A DNA stretch of 64,000 nt from Arachidicoccus soli (GTDB lineage: Bacteria; Bacteroidota; Bacteroidia; Chitinophagales; Chitinophagaceae): assembly GCF_003600625.1 (NCBI RefSeq), contig NZ_CP032489.1, positions 2,604,001 through 2,668,000 on the forward strand, given 5' to 3'. Under the pieces are notes generated by a model. The model did no database searches. It saw only the letters and a list, made by a program, of their open reading frames with translations, and was not told the origin of the DNA. Made by a program: the position numbers and the translations under genes. Positions 17,830 through 26,333 of the stretch are shown piece after piece; the stretch's first letter is position 1; each line of letters opens with the position of its first letter.

Positions 17830-18495
17830 CTAATCATTATCGTTACGGCGCCTTCTATTTTTGCGTCTGTCTCTAAATTTCAGAATGGGAACCTTATTCT
17901 CCGTTCCTTTAAGAATACGGTTAATATTTTTCTGATGGGTAAGTACTAACATTAATGCGACTGCAATGGAAAAGACTCTGTAAAAAGTAGAATCATCATT
18001 AAATATAAAAAGAATCATGACGGCAAAAGCCAGACCGGAGAATATAGAACTAAGTGATACAAAGCGTGTAAGATATAAAACCAATAAGAAAACACCTACG
18101 CAACAGCCGGCGACTGCAGGTTGTATGGCTAAGATCATTCCAAATAAAGTAGCGACTCCTTTACCTCCTTTAAAATTCGCCCAGAGCGGAAAAATATGCC
18201 CAATGACGGCGGCAAGGCCTAAGCCTATCATCAAATTCGTGCGCTGTAAGCTATCTGTTGCAGCGTACTTATGCAGAAGGAAAACAAGTAAAGCGGCTGC
18301 AGCACCCTTAGACATATCTACGATCATAACAAGGGTACCCCACTTAGAGCCTAATACCCTAAATGTATTAGTAGCACCAGCGTTGCCACTTCCATAATCT
18401 CGGATATCTATTCCAAAAAAATACTTACTGACCCATACAGAAGTAGGAATAGAACCCAACATATAAGCGATAATCAATAATATTAATTCTTGCAT
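17830..18495 (-). CDS. plsY: Acyl-phosphate:glycerol-3-phosphate acyltransferase
   Basis: 221 residues from the ATG at 18493-18495. The longer frame to 18693 would run back into prmA and gives no family-like sequence. Five membrane segments and the three PlsY motifs are visible: GSIPTSVWVSKYFFG, RDYGSGNAGATNTFRVLG and HIFPLWANFKGGKGVATLFG. The enzyme transfers acyl groups from acyl-phosphate to glycerol-3-phosphate at the inner membrane, the first step of phospholipid synthesis. The basic tail (DRRKNRRRRN) is unusual in its density of arginine. A promoter lies just upstream. Confidence 0.93.
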   Translation of the reverse strand: MQELILLIIAYMLGSIPTSVWVSKYFFGIDIRDYGSGNAGATNTFRVLGSKWGTLVMIVDMSKGAAAALLVFLLHKYAATDSLQRTNLMIGLGLAAVIGHIFPLWANFKGGKGVATLFGMILAIQPAVAGCCVGVFLLVLYLTRFVSLSSIFSGLAFAVMILFIFNDDSTFYRVFSIAVALMLVLTHQKNINRILKGTENKVPILKFRDRRKNRRRRNDND

Positions 18496-18525
18496 TAATT
18501 CTCTTTCGTCTAAATATACGAGTAG

Positions 18526-18556
18526 CAAATATAGTTTCTTTTGTACTAAAAAACAA
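18526..18556 (-). promoter_or_regulatory. Promoter of plsY
   Basis: On the minus strand TTG (18554-18556), 20 nt, then TATATTTG (18526-18533) match the -33/-7 Bacteroidota consensus; the plsY start is 30 nt downstream. Confidence 0.6.
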
Positions 18557-18574
18557 TCTAATGTCGAAGAGTTC

Positions 18575-19393
18575 TTATTCCTTCTTCCACAACATAGAAA
18601 TCCATTGGGCCCTTTTTTCCGTGTTGGTATGATGGAGTTTAAAGCTTGAAAATGTTTGGATAATATCCTGCTCATCCTCCGACAATAAACCACTCAGGAG
18701 CAAAATACCCCCTTCAATCAATTGGTTAGCCAGCGTTTCGGCATTTGCAAGAATGACATTTTTATTAATGTTGGCTAAAATGATAGCAAACTTATTTTCA
18801 GTTAAAGCACTGTGTGCTTTCCTGACAGTTATTTTTTTGCAATGATTGGCCTTTACATTTTCTATTCCATTCTCAATCGACCAATCATCATTATCCAGCG
18901 CCAGGACTTCGGACGCACCCAATTGCTCAGCCAATATAGCCAAAACGCCGGTGCCTGTACCAAAATCCAAGACATTTTTATTCTCAAAATTCAAATGTCT
19001 CATCTGTTGCATCATCATAAAGGTGGTAGCATGATGTCCCGTTCCAAAGCTCATCTTAGGGGTAATCAATATCTCATGTTCTACCTTAAATTTTTCCTGA
19101 TGAAATATAGCTCTTACGGCTACAAAGTCGTCCACAACAACAGGTTCAAAATTTGATTCCCATAAAGCATTCCAGTTTTGCTCTTCAATATTTTGCAAAC
19201 GAAAGCTAAACCCTTCCTTAGCAGCCAAATCATTCAATAAATGCTCCTTATAAAGTTCCTTATCAATAAAGGCTTTTAAAGAACTATTTGTTTCTTCAAA
19301 CCCTTCAAAACCCTGTTCAGATAATAAAGCAAGTAGAATGTCGGATTTTTCATTGTCAATATGCTCAATTATAATTTCTATATAGGTTTTCAT
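18575..19393 (-). CDS. prmA: Ribosomal protein L11 methyltransferase
   Basis: 272 residues. An N-terminal substrate-recognition domain (1-95) precedes a Rossmann methyltransferase domain: ITPKMSFGTGHHATTFMM, NVLDFGTGTGVLAILAEQLG, VLALDNDDWSIENGIENV and the catalytic-site-like IILANINKNVI. The FGTGHHATT motif is specific to PrmA, which trimethylates ribosomal protein L11 in the cytoplasm. It lies upstream of plsY in the same direction with about 80 nt between, and that gap contains a separate plsY promoter. Confidence 0.92.
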   Translation of the reverse strand: MKTYIEIIIEHIDNEKSDILLALLSEQGFEGFEETNSSLKAFIDKELYKEHLLNDLAAKEGFSFRLQNIEEQNWNALWESNFEPVVVDDFVAVRAIFHQEKFKVEHEILITPKMSFGTGHHATTFMMMQQMRHLNFENKNVLDFGTGTGVLAILAEQLGASEVLALDNDDWSIENGIENVKANHCKKITVRKAHSALTENKFAIILANINKNVILANAETLANQLIEGGILLLSGLLSEDEQDIIQTFSSFKLHHTNTEKRAQWISMLWKKE

Positions 19394-19414
19394 GTCTTAC
19401 GGGTGTATTTGTTA

Positions 19415-19422
19415 CAAAAATA
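19415..19422 (-). promoter_or_regulatory. -7 promoter box of prmA
   Basis: The complement reads TATTTTTG (TAnnTTTG), about 22 nt before the prmA start; it is back to back with the box at 19456-19463. Confidence 0.4.
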
Positions 19423-19455
19423 TTACTAGTCGTCCACAATTCATCATTCATTCCC

Positions 19456-19463
19456 TATTTTTG
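19456..19463 (+). promoter_or_regulatory. -7 promoter box of the RlmK-like gene
   Basis: TATTTTTG (TAnnTTTG), 19 nt before the ATG at 19483. Confidence 0.45.
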
Positions 19464-19482
19464 ATTTTAATTAATTATAAAA

Positions 19483-20439
19483 ATGCCAGAGGAAGAAAAA
19501 TTACAGATGTTTGAGAACCGCTTGCTGAAGGTGTTTAAACATAAGAGTAAATTAGCAAGAAGGCAACAAATCTCTTGTTATCGCGTATATGATCACGACT
19601 TGACCGAGTATCCTTTCTCCATTGAGATTTATGGAGACAAAATATATCTGGCAGAATACCTTCGCCGTCACGGCATGGAAGATGAGGAACATGAGCTATG
19701 GCTGAGCGCATGCCTGGAAATCATTTCAAAAGTTCTAGGAATAGCTGTCGAGCATATTTTTGTCCGCCAACGAAAACGCATGTCACACCGAAGCTCTGGT
19801 GCTCAATATGAAAAACTGGATACTGAAAGCCATTTCTTCACTGTAGAGGAAAACGGATTAAAGTTTCGTGTAAATCTTACAGATTATTTAGATACCGGTT
19901 TATTTCTCGATCACCGCATTACACGCAAAATCGTGCAACAAGAAAGTGATGCAAAACGTGTCTTGAATTTATTTTCTTATACCGGCTCATTTTCTGTATA
20001 TGCCGCCGCCGCCAATGCTGCAACGGTGACTTCTGTAGATTTATCAAAAACATATTTAGGCTGGGCAGAAGACAATTTCAACATTAATAAACTTAGAGAT
20101 AAACAGAAATATCATTTTATCCATGCGGATGTAAAACAATATTTAAAAACACTGCAACCGGATAGTTTTGATTTGGTGATAATGGATCCACCTACTTTCA
20201 GTAATAGTAAAAGAATGAAGGATATTCTTGATATCCAAGCCGATCATGTGGAACTAATCAATGATGTTTTAAAAGCGCTCTCTTCAAATGGAATCTTGTA
20301 CTTCAGCACCAATTTCACAAAATTTATTTTAGATGCGGAGAAAATAAATGCTTCGGCAATTAAAGATATTACCAAGGCCACTACCCCATTTGATTTTGAA
20401 GGAAAATTAAAACGTTGGTGTTATAAAATCGGGAAGTAA
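19483..20439 (+). CDS. Stand-alone RlmK-like rRNA methyltransferase
   Basis: 318 residues corresponding to the C-terminal (RlmK) half of E. coli RlmKL: ENRLLKVFKHKSKLARRQQI, CYRVYDHDLTEYPFSIEIYG, LTDYLDTGLFLDHRITRK, VLNLFSYTGSFSVYAAAANA (SAM site), SVDLSKTYLGWAEDN and the catalytic MDPPTFSNSKRMKDI. RlmK makes m7G2069 in 23S rRNA (E. coli numbering). The N-terminal RlmL/THUMP half is absent here. The start ATG fits the promoter and family N-terminus. Whether the specificity is the same as in E. coli is inferred. Confidence 0.85.
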   Translation: MPEEEKLQMFENRLLKVFKHKSKLARRQQISCYRVYDHDLTEYPFSIEIYGDKIYLAEYLRRHGMEDEEHELWLSACLEIISKVLGIAVEHIFVRQRKRMSHRSSGAQYEKLDTESHFFTVEENGLKFRVNLTDYLDTGLFLDHRITRKIVQQESDAKRVLNLFSYTGSFSVYAAAANAATVTSVDLSKTYLGWAEDNFNINKLRDKQKYHFIHADVKQYLKTLQPDSFDLVIMDPPTFSNSKRMKDILDIQADHVELINDVLKALSSNGILYFSTNFTKFILDAEKINASAIKDITKATTPFDFEGKLKRWCYKIGK

Positions 20440-20787
20440 CCAAAAAATATATGCATCGCAATCTATTTTCGAAGGTCCTGTTTTGCGCAGTGGGCCACCA
20501 AAGCTATAATGGCGCTACGACCCAGAGTCCGACTCAATAATAAATTCTCTTGCCACCGGAGAAAAAGCGCCAAAAAGAGCGGTGTATTGAAATACTTGCC
20601 GGAACCTACAAACAAGTTGTGCACCCTCGGCAATCAGCCTCCTTACATACTTCTTGGTTCGCGGCCATAAAACGGATGGGCTGGATTTTCCTATTGCAAC
20701 GAATGGACTGCAACACGTACTGTTTTAGATCTTCGCTTTCCTGTAGCCTGTACCACTCCAAGTTTTCAACCCTTTTAACTTCTACAA
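20440..20787 (+). other. Intergenic stretch without recognisable gene
   Basis: This 348-bp gap between the methyltransferase gene and the AbiEii gene looks GC-richer than its surroundings. Frames on both strands were read; none gives a family-like protein, and no tRNA or hairpin terminator was found. It may be decayed accessory DNA that came with the toxin-antitoxin pair. Confidence 0.4.
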
Positions 20788-21576
20788 TTATTCTTTCAGC
20801 GTGTTTGTGAAACTACCGAAGCGCAAAATCTTTTCGCTGTTTGCTTTATTAAACAGTAAATGTTCAAAATCTTTTTGCTTTACATTTAAGTCAATGGTCT
20901 TTAGTCGCTCCTTTGTTGCTTCTTTAAATTCTTTCAAGTTATTGATGCCACAACGTTTTGCGAGAAAATCATAATCGGGTTTTGCTTGTGATAATAAAAA
21001 CATTAAATCGTAAAAATCACGTCCTTTGGAACGCGCTAACATCGCTGCGATTTTCATGCTGCACACTACTCCGTCGGAGGGAGCGGGAAACGGAAAGAAA
21101 AATCCGCAACCGCTTATATCAATAATATTCGGTTTATAATTTATACCTTGATCTTGACTTTCAACTTTGATTAAAAACCTTTCTTCCTTGTGTCCGCTCA
21201 GCTCCATATCAAACAACAACTCGGGAAAATAAATACTCCGCCTGAATGCTGTGAGTTTTGCGTTATACTTATCCTTTGTTTCCACTCGCCAACCTGAACG
21301 TTTCAAAAACAGCATAATATTGTTTGTCATTTCCATGAACTCATTTTCCGACAAGTCTTTACAATCAAAATCTATATTTTCTGAAAATCGGTCAATACCT
21401 TTTGCCAAACGCAAATTTGTGCCGCCAATAAATACAATCTTTTTCGTATAAGGAGTAGATGACAAATAATCCAATATCATTAATTGCAGATATTCCTTTA
21501 GCATGTGTTTGTAAAACACAGCGTTGTCTCGTATCTGCATCGGAAAATAATTTTTAATTTGTTCTATTTTTATCAT
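20788..21576 (-). CDS. abiEii: AbiEii/AbiGii-type nucleotidyltransferase toxin
   Basis: 262 residues of the AbiEii (type IV toxin, DNA polymerase beta-like nucleotidyltransferase) family. The active-site signature IGGTNLRLAKGIDRFSENID (about 50-69) has the GG(T/S) loop, the conserved arginine and serine, and an N-I-D-F in place of the usual D-I-D-F. Later, MKIAAMLARSKGRDFYDLMF is the conserved helical motif. Such proteins inhibit growth by nucleotidyl transfer (tRNA or other acceptors in studied members). Its start overlaps the antitoxin stop by ATGA (21573-21576). The first aspartate replaced by asparagine may affect metal binding. Confidence 0.87.
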   Translation of the reverse strand: MIKIEQIKNYFPMQIRDNAVFYKHMLKEYLQLMILDYLSSTPYTKKIVFIGGTNLRLAKGIDRFSENIDFDCKDLSENEFMEMTNNIMLFLKRSGWRVETKDKYNAKLTAFRRSIYFPELLFDMELSGHKEERFLIKVESQDQGINYKPNIIDISGCGFFFPFPAPSDGVVCSMKIAAMLARSKGRDFYDLMFLLSQAKPDYDFLAKRCGINNLKEFKEATKERLKTIDLNVKQKDFEHLLFNKANSEKILRFGSFTNTLKE

Positions 21577-22190
21577 AGTCCATAAGTTTTGAAAAGAATC
21601 TTTACTCTTTGTTCCAGTGCATTACTTTGGAATCTCGAAAGATATTCCATTAATTGCTCTTTGTTTAAATCATCGTGCAAATAATCTTCATCCAATCGTA
21701 AAGCCCCGATTTCCTCTTCATTATTGTAAAACGAATAGAGATATAGCAAATCAAGCAACGCCTTCTCGGGCGTTGCAAACTGTAGGGTACGGTTATTTGC
21801 CATCGGTTTTAATTCATATCCAAAGACCAAACTTTCCTTTACACTCTTATATGAATATTCTCCGAATTCATTGGTGAAAGAAATTGTTTTTAATGGAGTT
21901 AAACTCGTAATCTGTGACACCGCTTCGGGTATCATGCCGTAAAAAGCCAATGCCGTATGCAGGCTGATGTATGAAGGACGATATATTCTGTTGGCAAAAT
22001 AAAAAGCGTAATCGCTTTTGTTTTTATATTCGGGAAATGTAAAGTATCCTTGTCTTAGTCTTATGAGATAACCTTTCTTAGTCCAACGGGTTAGGTTATT
22101 TCTGTCGAAATCAGGCTTCCAGGCATACACTTGATTAATATTAAAGCAAGCCAAGTCAAACATCTTATCCTTAAACTCTAGCAGGTTCAT
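21573..22190 (-). CDS. abiEi: AbiEi-type antitoxin
   Basis: 205 residues, with an N-terminal winged-helix region (FDRNNLTRWTKKGYLIRLRQ, GYFTFPEY) and the conserved IYRPSYISLHTALAFYGMIP segment typical of AbiEi antitoxins. AbiEi represses the operon and counteracts AbiEii without direct binding (type IV). It is the promoter-proximal gene and is translationally coupled to the toxin. A -7 box lies upstream. Confidence 0.87.
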   Translation of the reverse strand: MNLLEFKDKMFDLACFNINQVYAWKPDFDRNNLTRWTKKGYLIRLRQGYFTFPEYKNKSDYAFYFANRIYRPSYISLHTALAFYGMIPEAVSQITSLTPLKTISFTNEFGEYSYKSVKESLVFGYELKPMANNRTLQFATPEKALLDLLYLYSFYNNEEEIGALRLDEDYLHDDLNKEQLMEYLSRFQSNALEQRVKILFKTYGL

Positions 22191-22215
22191 TGTTCATTTT
22201 ATTTCTGTTATGCAG

Positions 22216-22223
22216 CAAAAATA
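22216..22223 (-). promoter_or_regulatory. -7 promoter box of the abiE operon
   Basis: The complement reads TATTTTTG (TAnnTTTG), about 25 nt before the abiEi start. No -33 box at standard spacing. Confidence 0.4.
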
Positions 22224-22348
22224 CAGCATTTTGGAAACAAAATAATCATTTTACATTCTTGAAACTCATTTTCAAATCAACACCCTTTGCTTCCCATCTA
22301 AGAAAACACACTCTGGTTGGGAAAAATTTTCACCCGGAATCAACTGCA

Positions 22349-22424
22349 ACCGTTAATCTGAGTCATTAGGCAGAGCCTGGGAGTTGCAAAGCCCACTCAT
22401 CGTTTAATCTGAGTGGGCAGTTCA
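22349..22424 (+). mobile_element. Solo right end of an IS200/IS605-family element (tnpB tail plus terminal hairpin)
   Basis: This 76-bp stretch aligns without gaps to the right end of the element at 29463-29538 (opposite orientation): 58 of 76 bases identical by hand count. It keeps the tnpB ending TVNLSH-stop (stop 22367-22369; the intact copy ends TVNVSH-stop) and the terminal hairpin GCCCACTCA / TGAGTGGGC (22391-22399 and 22410-22418). Similarity ends at AGTTCA (22424), marking the element terminus. The rest of tnpB and tnpA are gone. Confidence 0.8.
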
Positions 22425-22471
22425 ATTATTGAAAATTTAAAAATGCAAAGGCATCTTTTAATGTGATGATT

Positions 22472-22500
22472 AAAGCATCGCAATTTAATTACGATGCTTT
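22472..22500 (-). terminator. Terminator after dnaJ
   Basis: Inverted repeat AAAGCATCG / CGATGCTTT (loop of 11) 20 nt beyond the dnaJ stop, with flanking A/T on both sides. Confidence 0.65.
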
Positions 22501-22520
22501 AACTGTTGAATATCCGTTTT

Positions 22521-23681
22521 CTATGAAAACACTTCTTTTAATTTATCGAAGAATCCTTTTTCGCTTTTAGAAGGATGTGGTTGAAAATTTTCACTTTCAC
22601 GCATTGATTCCAAATAGGCTTTTTCTTCTGTAGAAAGTGTCTGTGGTGTCCAGACGTTTACATTAATCAGCTGATCCCCTTTTCTTCCATAACCATTTAT
22701 TTCAGGGAACCCTTTTCCTTTTAAACGGAAAATTTTGCCACTCTGTGTACCCTGCGGAATTTTTATTTTAGCTCGACCGTCAATAGTAGGCACTTCTACC
22801 TGAGCGCCAAAAACAGCATCCGTAAAAGAGATAAATAAATCATAGCCCACATTCAGTCCATCACGATGCAGGTCTTTATGCGCTTCTTCTTCAATAGCAA
22901 TAATCAAATCACCGGGAGCACCACCTCTTGTACCTGCATTACCTTTACCACTCATACTCAATTGCATACCTTCATAAACACCAGCAGGGATATTGATACT
23001 AACGGTTTCTTCATCATAGGTACGACCATCACCTTTACAGGTAGTACATTTTGCGGAAATAGTAGAGCCTTCACCATGACAGGTCGGACACACAACCACT
23101 GTTTGCATTTGCCCCAAAAAGGTAGATTGTACTTTACGTACCTGCCCGCTTCCACCACAGGTTTTACAACTATGAATACTGCTTGCATCTTTGGCACCAT
23201 TTCCTTTGCAAGAATTACAAACAATATATTTTTTAATTTTAATATTTTTTGTAACCCCATTGGCCATTTCCTCATAATTAAGTCTAATCTTCACACGAAG
23301 ATTGCTACCCCGGGCTCCTTGTGAGCGTCCACCACCATGGGAACTGCCGCCACCAAAGAAATCAGAGAAACCACCACCGCCAAATATATCCCCAAATTGG
23401 CTGAAAATATCGTTCATATCCATTCCGCCGCCGAAGGGATTACCCCCACCCATTCCCGGACCAAATGCCTGATGTCCGTATCTATCGTATTTAGCACGTT
23501 TATCAGCATCGCTTAATATTTCATAGGCTTCAGCCGCCTCTTTAAATTTCTCTTCCGCTTCCGCATCACCGGGATTTCTATCCGGATGAAACTGCATAGC
23601 CACTTTTCGATAGGCTTTTTTTATTTCATCACCACTCGCTGTTTTGGTAACACTTAATATTTCGTAATAGTCTCTTTTCAT
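22521..23681 (-). CDS. dnaJ: Chaperone protein DnaJ
   Basis: 386 residues with all type I features: J domain with the HPD tripeptide ([10 protein letters not shown], about residue 32), a Gly/Phe-rich linker (about 75-120), a zinc-binding domain with four CxxCxGxG-type repeats ([32 protein letters not shown]) and the C-terminal substrate-binding domain. It stimulates DnaK ATPase and delivers unfolded clients in the cytoplasm. It lies 9 nt after grpE in one operon; dnaK is not in the window. The start codon follows directly from the J-domain start MKRDYYEIL. Confidence 0.97.
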   Translation of the reverse strand: MKRDYYEILSVTKTASGDEIKKAYRKVAMQFHPDRNPGDAEAEEKFKEAAEAYEILSDADKRAKYDRYGHQAFGPGMGGGNPFGGGMDMNDIFSQFGDIFGGGGFSDFFGGGSSHGGGRSQGARGSNLRVKIRLNYEEMANGVTKNIKIKKYIVCNSCKGNGAKDASSIHSCKTCGGSGQVRKVQSTFLGQMQTVVVCPTCHGEGSTISAKCTTCKGDGRTYDEETVSINIPAGVYEGMQLSMSGKGNAGTRGGAPGDLIIAIEEEAHKDLHRDGLNVGYDLFISFTDAVFGAQVEVPTIDGRAKIKIPQGTQSGKIFRLKGKGFPEINGYGRKGDQLINVNVWTPQTLSTEEKAYLESMRESENFQPHPSKSEKGFFDKLKEVFS

Positions 23682-23690
23682 CTTAATAAA

Positions 23691-24248
23691 TTATTTTCCT
23701 ACAACCACTTTCGCAAAGCGAATAAGTTTATCATTTAATAAATAACCTTTTTGTACTTCATCAATTACTTTTCCGCTTAACTCGGGTGTAGGTGCCGGAA
23801 TCTCAGCAATAGCTTCATGTTGTTCCACATCAAAATCCTTGGATGCACTCTCCAATGGTGCAACGCCTTTGGCTTGCATAATATTACGAAACTTATTAAA
23901 AACCAAAGAAGCTCCTTCTTTAACATGTTTAATGTCAGTATCGGTTTGCATTTGTTTTTCAGCACGGTCACAATCATCTAAAACATCCAAAAGAGAAACG
24001 ATTATATCTTTGCCTGCAGTTTGAATTAACTCGATGCGTTCTTTAGCCGTTCTTCTCTTGTAATTCTCAAATTCTGCTAAAAGACGTACAAATTTATCTT
24101 TCTGTTCATCCAGTTCTTGTTGCAATTTCTCTGTTTCAGAAAACTGTTCTTCTTCAACTGGTTGATTTTCGTTGTGCTCAGCTGACATATTTTCACTTAT
24201 TTCCTCTAAAGGCTCTTGCTCTTTTCCTTGGTTTTCTTGTTTACTCAT
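23691..24248 (-). CDS. grpE: Nucleotide exchange factor GrpE
   Basis: 185 residues: an acidic, disordered N-terminus (1-45), a long coiled coil (LQQELDEQKDKFVRLLAEFE, NYKRRTAKER) and the C-terminal beta domain (GVAPLESASKDFDVEQHEAI, VQKGYLLNDKLIRFAKVVVG). GrpE releases ADP from DnaK. The first gene of a grpE-dnaJ operon. Upstream, at 24284-24310, an inverted repeat TTTTGCCG / CGGCAAAA could be a regulatory hairpin or operator; no CIRCE element was seen. Confidence 0.95.
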   Translation of the reverse strand: MSKQENQGKEQEPLEEISENMSAEHNENQPVEEEQFSETEKLQQELDEQKDKFVRLLAEFENYKRRTAKERIELIQTAGKDIIVSLLDVLDDCDRAEKQMQTDTDIKHVKEGASLVFNKFRNIMQAKGVAPLESASKDFDVEQHEAIAEIPAPTPELSGKVIDEVQKGYLLNDKLIRFAKVVVGK

Positions 24249-24452
24249 GATATCAAATATTAATTGATTAATGAAGACAAATTTTTTGCCGATTTACTAA
24301 AACGGCAAAATTGACATAAATAACTGAGATTCTGTGACAGTTTTTATAATTTTAATTGTCATTCAACTGTCAATAATTAAAATGTTTCCCTAAAACTTAC
24401 GGAAACAGCATTTGATTGATTAATTTTGCCAAAATTTTAATTACATACAAAG

Positions 24453-25460
24453 ATGATTGAGACCGATATATGTATCATCGGCACAGGTCCGGTGGGATTA
24501 TTTGCAGTGTTTGAAGCTGGTTTATTAAAAATGCGTTGCCATTTAATTGATGCGCTACCACAAGTAGGTGGCCAACTTTCTGAAATCTATCCACATAAAC
24601 CTATTTATGATATTCCGGGTTATCCTTCCATTAATGCACAGGAATTAGTTGATAATTTACTATTACAGATAGCCCCTTTTCATCCAACCTATACACTTGG
24701 AGAAAGGGTGGAGACGATTAACAGACAAGAGGATAAATCTTTTATTATAGGCACAAATGAAGACACACAAGTGCATTGCAAGGTAATTGTGATTGCCGGC
24801 GGACTGGGTTGTTTTGAGCCGAGAAAGCCTGCAATAGAGCGTTTGGAGGAATTTGAGCATGGTAAAGGTGTAGCTTATATGGTAAAAAACCCGGAGACCT
24901 TTCGGGACAAAGAGATTGTATTAGCCGGCGGGGGTGATTCCGCACTTGATTGGGCAATCTTCCTTTCCAATGTTTCTAAAAAAGTAACCTTAGTGCATCG
25001 TGGTGAAACTTTCAGAGGCGCTCCCGATTCGGCAGAGAAAGTATTTAACCTTGCCAAAGAAGGAAAAATAAACTTAATTCTTAAGGCGAATCTTACTAAA
25101 ATAGATGGTAACGGTACCCTTAAAAAAGTGTTTTATGAAGATGCGCTTAAACAAATGCAATCTATTCAGGCTGATTATCTAATACCGCTATTTGGATTAA
25201 GCCCCAAACTTGGACCCATTGCAAATTGGGGACTAGGAATAGAAAAATCACAAATAATTGTGGACACAACCGACTACGCTACAAATGTGGAAGGTATCTA
25301 TGCTATCGGCGATATCAACACTTATCCCGGAAAGTTAAAGCTGATTCTTTGTGGTTTTCATGAAGGTGCCATTATGATGCAAAGTGCCTTTAAGCATGTT
25401 TTCCCTGATAAACATTTGAGCTTTAAATACACCACTGTAAACGGAGTTCACGAGTTCTAA
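24453..25460 (+). CDS. Ferredoxin--NADP(+) reductase, type 2 (thioredoxin-reductase-like)
   Basis: 335 residues with two Rossmann domains: FAD site IIGTGPVGLFAVFEAGLLKM (8-27) and NADP site IVLAGGGDSALDWAIFLSNV (about 155-174), plus the FAD-closing YAIGDINTYPGKLKLI. The thioredoxin-reductase CxxC is absent, and GGQLSEIYPHKPIYDIPGYP is typical of YumC-type ferredoxin/flavodoxin reductases. It moves electrons between NADPH and ferredoxin in the cytoplasm. A [2Fe-2S] ferredoxin gene at 29129 is a possible partner. A strong terminator follows. Confidence 0.9.
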   Translation: MIETDICIIGTGPVGLFAVFEAGLLKMRCHLIDALPQVGGQLSEIYPHKPIYDIPGYPSINAQELVDNLLLQIAPFHPTYTLGERVETINRQEDKSFIIGTNEDTQVHCKVIVIAGGLGCFEPRKPAIERLEEFEHGKGVAYMVKNPETFRDKEIVLAGGGDSALDWAIFLSNVSKKVTLVHRGETFRGAPDSAEKVFNLAKEGKINLILKANLTKIDGNGTLKKVFYEDALKQMQSIQADYLIPLFGLSPKLGPIANWGLGIEKSQIIVDTTDYATNVEGIYAIGDINTYPGKLKLILCGFHEGAIMMQSAFKHVFPDKHLSFKYTTVNGVHEF

Positions 25461-25480
25461 TTGTTAAATTATAATATAAG

Positions 25481-25520
25481 GAAAGGCCTTTCGAGTTAAA
25501 TTTCGAAAGGCCTTTCTTTT
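25481..25520 (+). terminator. Strong terminator after ferredoxin-NADP reductase
   Basis: A 14-bp perfect inverted repeat (GAAAGGCCTTTCGA at 25481-25494, TCGAAAGGCCTTTC at 25503-25516) is followed by TTTT. Confidence 0.9.
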
Positions 25521-25684
25521 CTTCAAAACCTTCAGTTCTCCAATTACGTATATCCTTATACAGAAAAATAAGTCTTAACAATCGGATAAATTTCTGTTAA
25601 TGACGAAAATCGGCGTAAGGAATTTGTTTTTTCACGACTAATATTGTGTAAGGACTAAACCATTACTTTTTAAAAATATCTTTT

Positions 25685-26326
25685 ATGAAGAAAATAATTT
25701 CATTTCTCCTGGTAACGATGGTTATTTCAACGGCAATATTTGCCAGTTCTAATAAATCAAATACAGGTCACACAACATATACAAAATTAGATACTGCCAC
25801 ATTCGCTTTGGGATGTTTCTGGTGTACAGAAGCAAAATTTAAGGAATTGCAAGGCGTAGTAAAAGTGACTTCAGGCTTTTCGGGTGGACATACCGTTAAT
25901 CCCACTTACGAAGAAGTATGTACAGGGACAACCGGTCATGCAGAAGCTTGTAATATTATTTACGATCCAAAGCAAATCAGTTATGCCGAATTATTGCAAG
26001 TATTCTTTACCACACATGATCCTACCCAACTCAATAGACAAGGAAATGATATAGGCACCCAGTATCGTTCGGCTATTTTTTATCATAATGCTGCTCAAAA
26101 ACAAGCTTCAGAATATTATATCAAAAGACTCAATCAAGAAAAAGCGTATCCCAGACCCATTGTAACACAAGTGGTACCTTTTACCGTTTTTTATAAAGCT
26201 GAAGGCTATCACCAAGATTATTTCAGCAGAAACGGCAATCAGCCTTATTGCAAATATGTCATTCAACCCGAATTGGATAAATTTAGAAAAGCTTTTGCCA
26301 GCAAATTAAAAACACAATATAAATAA
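25685..26326 (+). CDS. msrA: Peptide-methionine (S)-S-oxide reductase MsrA, exported
   Basis: 213 residues with a Sec signal peptide (about 1-20, KKIISFLLVTMVISTAIFAS). The catalytic motif is ALGCFWCTEAKFKELQGV, with the nucleophilic cysteine in GCFWC; GTTGHAEACNIIYDP and the YHQDYF tail complete the MsrA domain. It repairs methionine-S-sulfoxide, here in the periplasm. msrB follows after 7 nt, giving a two-gene unit that covers both sulfoxide epimers, as in periplasmic MsrAB fusions of other bacteria. Confidence 0.95.
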   Translation: MKKIISFLLVTMVISTAIFASSNKSNTGHTTYTKLDTATFALGCFWCTEAKFKELQGVVKVTSGFSGGHTVNPTYEEVCTGTTGHAEACNIIYDPKQISYAELLQVFFTTHDPTQLNRQGNDIGTQYRSAIFYHNAAQKQASEYYIKRLNQEKAYPRPIVTQVVPFTVFYKAEGYHQDYFSRNGNQPYCKYVIQPELDKFRKAFASKLKTQYK

Positions 26327-26333
26327 TACAGTC

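Noticed and set aside
17896-18693. Longer plsY start at 18693
   Set aside because: The extra 66 codons lie inside prmA and bear no PlsY features; the promoter at 18526-18556 supports the start at 18495.
22866-23324. 152-codon frame on the plus strand opposite dnaJ
   Set aside because: It is the antisense of the DnaJ zinc-finger and Gly-rich coding region; its Thr/Phe-rich composition is a by-product of that.
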